From NCBI RefSeq assembly GCF_963422355.1, contig NC_085089.1, positions 8,052,552 to 8,116,551 of the forward strand: a stretch of DNA of 64,000 nucleotides, given 5' to 3'. Positions 60,294-64,000 of this stretch are shown one piece after another (position 1 is the stretch's first letter; the number at the start of each line of letters is the position of its first letter). A program made the position numbers and the translations under genes. Below the pieces are notes generated by a model. It searched no databases, was not told the origin of the DNA, and saw only the letters and a program-made list of their open reading frames with translations. Source of the stretch: Corticium candelabrum (taxonomy: Eukaryota > Porifera > Homoscleromorpha > Homosclerophorida > Plakinidae).

Positions 60294-63200
60294 ACGTGCA
60301 TGCATGTGTGTTAAAACATCAGTAAGTAGACAAGGTTAGATGACATTTTAATGGTGTATTGTCTTTAATTTAAGGCTACAGTAGTGACTATTATGTATTA
60401 CAGCTCCTTTGCATCAAGCTATACTGCAAAAGGCTGTGAGAATCAATTCAACATCATTTTATGTGTTGTACGAGGTGACAACTTTAGTTTTGTGTTGTAT
60501 TTTGTCTCAATGTGAATATGATTTGTACCAATTTAGGGCATTGATTTGTCAATTGTTTCAAGTCTTTCATATTATTATCGACTTACTGTGTATAGTAGCA
60601 GTGGAAATCAGGTAGCTGAACTGCATTCGTTGTCACACAAGTTTAATGATACCAACAGGGAAACAGTTCAATGGGATGTGAATGGAAGGATGCATCGTCT
60701 CAAGCAGTGGGTTAGTTACAATGTGGCTTTACAGAGCTGTTGTGATAATTCAACATGCAAGCAATGGGCAGCCACTGCACAGTGTGATGAAATGGATGTA
60801 ACGCAGTTGGAAGGTGTTTGCTTTCAATCATGCAAGTGTGGCAGTGGTATGTTAACAGCCATTCAGCCACATGATATTAAATGTATGTACAACGATTTAT
60901 TAATAGACACTTAATAATGTATTTATATTATTTGTTTGTTACAGTTGGACCTGTAAGTAATATTAGTGTGACCACTTCATCTTGGTGGGCAAGCATAAAC
61001 TGGATACCAATATCAGACAGCTTGGTGATGACGTACAACATCAACATTACTGCAGAATCTCGTCAACCTATTGTTGTTTTGCAACATCCTCCAGTATTTA
61101 TCACAGGACTGCAGGCACAAACAGTGTACAGTATTATAGTATCTGTTGTAACATATGATAGACAACAACCAGTGCAACCTGCAATACGTGTCTTTACAAC
61201 TACAGGTTTTTGTCTTTGCAAATCTGCTTTACACCTGGTTCCTCAGTTTTTGTTGGTGTGATTGATTTAGGCCAGAATGCTGCTCCAAGGAAAGTGTCCG
61301 TGAGTATGTCTGATAGGCGGGGATCTGTATTAATATCGTGGTCACCCGTTTGGTTGGAGAACTTGAGTATCACTGGCTACAATGTGAAATATTGTCATTT
61401 CACGGAATGCGTAACTTTGAAAAAGATACTTACACTTAATACAACAGTTCACGCACTTTGCCCAGAGACAGAATATAATTTTACTGTAGCTTCAAGGAAT
61501 GGAAACAACATTGGAAACTGGTCTGAGCCATTGTTGTACAAATTACTGTGTATGACTGCAGATAATATTTGTATTTAACTTAAATTGAAATTTGGCAACA
61601 TTTGAATTTTAGATTTTGTTCCTCCTCCTCGTGAAGTTTCTGTTGATCGATATGGCAGTCAGAGTGTCAAAGTCAATTTGACAGTTTCTAAATGTTCCTT
61701 ACTGGATAGACAAGCTTGCCAGCACATCAGCTTCACTGTGGTGGTCTGTGAGGTCAAACACTCATCGTGTGTTGACAAAAATGGGACAATGAACAAGCAG
61801 TCTGACAGCACTTCTATCTCAATTTCAGGACTTAGATCAGCAACAATCTATTATGTTAGTGCTCGTTTCATCTGTAACAAACCAGGTGTTTGGTCTGAAT
61901 CAGTAGCTTTTGAAACAGCAGGTATGAAGATATTTATGTGATAATTACATTAAATCAAGGCAGCTGTTGTTTGTTATTCAGCTGTCTTTCACAAAGGTCT
62001 CAGCAGCGGAGAATCAAGAGGTAAATTGGGTAGTATGTACTAGGGAACAGTTAATTTGTCAAATCAATGTACAGTGGATAGACAATCAGTTTGATTCGTT
62101 TAAGTCTTGAATTTCATTTATTGTATTTTGTTCTTGTTGTGTTGCAGTGTTGATGATATCTACAATTGTTGTTAGTATTGTTTGTATTATTGGCATTATT
62201 GCTGGAGTTAGTATAGTCTGCAGATGCTACAAGATTAGGTATGATATGTAATCAGTGGATTGATGAAGTAGAAGACATAGAAGGTTTGCTGATTTTTAGG
62301 AAGCAAAATAGGCCACAACCAGACCCAGAATATGTGAGATCAAGAGCATCAACAGTTGCACCAGATATTGAGGTAACAGAAATGCAAATTGAATTTGGAG
62401 TGGTGATGATTTCTAGTTTATTTTTGCTTTTGTTTTGTAGGGACACCCATATGAATATCCATCACAGTGTACTACTGAAGATTACCCAGACTTGGGCAGT
62501 AGTCGTAATCAATTCCCACCTAATCAACTACCATTTCCACAAAGTGAAGATGATATTAGACATTTATCTGAGGGTAACTCACCTCTGATGGAAAGAAGAC
62601 GGGATGATTTTGGACAAAGTCTAGCTAATCACGAGAACAAAGAATGTCACATGTCTTACGTACCATCTAATTTGTCAAGATTAGATAGTAACAGTCAATT
62701 TGATCAAAGAATTCAAAACCACAATGTAGCAATACGTTGTGCTAAATGGGCACAAGATGTGAATAATTGTCAATATCAACGAGTTGGCTCTGACTATGTT
62801 CAGCAGCCAACATGGAGACATCCATTGCAAGAAAGTGTGAAGATACCTAGTGAAGATGATCCATGGAGTGAATGTCAGTCGGCTGACACAGCTTTTGTGG
62901 CTCAAAGCACAAGATCTCTTTTGAGGCAACAGTGCAAACAATCACACTTGCAGCATTGTCCACATTCGCAAATTCAATTGAAGTGTACCGTCTTTGGTGG
63001 TCATTCTGTTGTAGATGTTGATCCATCGATGTTGAGAAACTCCCAACACTGCATTGACTCTGATGTGGACATATCCCTGTCGGCTGTGTCAGTTGATCTG
63101 AATGACAGTCATATCCCCGTAGTATCTCAATTGAAAATGTTGTTGGCAAGTGAGGATGTTGAGTCCATTGAAGATGTTGACAGAGCAACCGATTATTTGA

Positions 63201-64000
63201 AGCTAGAGCAGATGCGATCAACTGATTCCAGTCAACCACATGGTGCTGATGAGTCAAATGAGTCTTATAACATAGCAGAATTTCAATCTGTTGTGGGGCT
63301 GTCGGGTTTAGAATTGGAATCAAAATCAAACTGGAAAGGCTTACCTACTTGTAGTGCTGGCATGGAATATGTGTCCTGTCAAAGAACACATAAACAAAAC
63401 AGTGGGCTTGAATGCAGCAGCAGCTCATTCAGCACAGATCCCTACTATCGACTGGAAGGCAGCAAGATGTTTCATGCGTGTGACAGAGAGCAAAAATGGC
63501 CTGTTGATACTCATGGTGAAGCTAGTCGTTATTCAACACAAGGAATCCCTATGGTTAGTTTAGAATCTCAAGTGGATGACTTGGACTCTCTGTATACTGA
63601 ATCAACTGATTTTTGTACCAATCAGTTTTTGCCTGATCCCACTAATATCTCAGCTGAATTGCTACCTGGTTCAGTGCAGTCTAGTGTTAAAAATATGAGT
63701 CACAAGGGTGGCCAGCAGCAAGATTATCAGGAAACGTATACAGCCGACCTACCTGTACTCACCTCACGTGTAGATGTAACTGATGTGGAGTATAATGGGT
63801 CAGATGATGTCATTGAGAAGAAATTACAATCATCTACACTTCCTACTGGCCGTTCTGATCCAATGCTGATATATATGTCGTCAGGCAGTAAGTATACTTC
63901 CACGGCTATATTAGGCAATTCTGATGCCCACTATGTTTCTGGAATCTCTTCATGCAACACTATCAAACGAAATCATCAAACGTGTGATGAATTGAGTAGT
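55800..64000 (+). CDS. receptor 2: tandem paralogue of receptor 1, long tail, runs off the window
   Basis: Same exon plan as receptor 1: 55800-55848 (signal peptide), 56293-56583 (Ig1), 57809-58432 (Ig2-Ig3), 58496-58801 (Ig4), 58880-59394 interrupted by 200 N, 59451-59659, 59723-59891, then 60402-62020 (FNIII domains and stalk), 62147-62239 (membrane segment VVSIVCIIGIIAGVSIV), about 62300-62371, and one exon from 62441 open to the last base. The cytoplasmic region is thus at least 540 residues, against about 190 in receptor 1. It holds about 18 tyrosines, several as YxxL (YPDL, YLKL, YYRL). A block like SNSQFDQRIQNHNVAI is shared with receptor 1 (SNEQFHQRIHNCNVAV). No stop or catalytic domain is seen before the window ends. 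Confidence 0.82.
56988..57423. mobile_element. MITE of about 435 bp in receptor 2 intron 2
   Basis: Imperfect terminal inverted repeats of about 45 bp: left TACGGTAGAATGAGAATTTT, right (complement) TACCGTAGAACGAGAAATTT. No coding capacity. Absent from the matching intron of receptor 1. Confidence 0.65.
59001..59200. other. assembly gap (200 N), possibly of zero true length
   Basis: The gap splits the first FNIII exon of receptor 2. Joining its two flanks directly gives an uninterrupted frame (YYEV then TAKTSGCTTV) that aligns with receptor 1 (YYEVTAAQRYRSSC). Confidence 0.85.
60148..60296. repeat. (GT)n microsatellite
   Basis: About 150 bp of GT with a few GC interruptions in a receptor 2 intron; Cys/Val frames over it are artefacts. 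Confidence 0.95.

Overview
This window is nuclear DNA of an early-branching animal, most likely a sponge. Genes are dense and split by many short GT-AG introns (about 40 nt to 2.2 kb). The proteins are clear animal orthologues (RAD51, MACROD, PAIP1, an adiponectin receptor, GTPBP1/2, C19orf47-like, SYNJ2BP, an SR splicing factor, UGP2). Introns and gaps between genes are full of (GT)n, (TGTC)n and TTAATTAATT tracts and small DNA-transposon derivatives. The sponge assignment is inferred from gene content and architecture only. Exon chains below were built by hand from splice signals and reading phase; for most housekeeping genes the exon lengths sum to an intact frame.

Layout. 1-743: 3' end of an unidentified + gene. 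1181-3837 (-): a BTB-BACK-PDZ-PDZ protein. 4382-6608 (-) MACROD and 6798-8822 (+) RAD51 share a 190-bp head-to-head promoter. 9734-14092 (-) PAIP1 and 15010-17303 (+) adiponectin receptor are also divergent. 17767-22063 (+): GTPBP1/2-type GTPase. 22-33.6 kb: a loose array of five - strand members of one small PPxY/YPPQ-repeat membrane-protein family (three whole, two partial). Interleaved with the array are a + profilin-like gene, a 1.57-kb long-inverted-repeat transposon, a Mutator-like 621-bp element and a TA-flanked MITE.

33.9-37.1 kb (+) is a C19orf47-type gene with an intronless DUF2961/GH172-like gene nested antisense in one intron. 37.3-39.1 kb (-) SYNJ2BP is head-to-head with 39.2-42.5 kb (+) SR protein, whose long intron holds a truncated copy of the next exon ending in a stop. 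43.0-47.8 kb (-) UGP2 carries two truncated LINE 3' ends lodged in TGTC repeats in an intron.

The last 15 kb is the most striking part: two tandem + genes (48.6-54.6 kb and 55.8 kb to beyond the window end). Each encodes a receptor with signal peptide, four Ig domains, six fibronectin-III domains and one membrane span, the same order as DCC/neogenin. Their Ig2-Ig3 exon and the following intron have been homogenised by what looks like recent gene conversion. Their cytoplasmic tails differ greatly in length but keep a paired-tyrosine motif at identical spacing. A tandem, converting, Ig-bearing receptor pair with ITAM-like tails suggests a cell-adhesion, guidance-like or self-recognition role; this is a hypothesis only.

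Recurring regulation: palindromic NRF1-type sites (core TGCGCATGCG) lie in several short promoters, including both tight head-to-head pairs.
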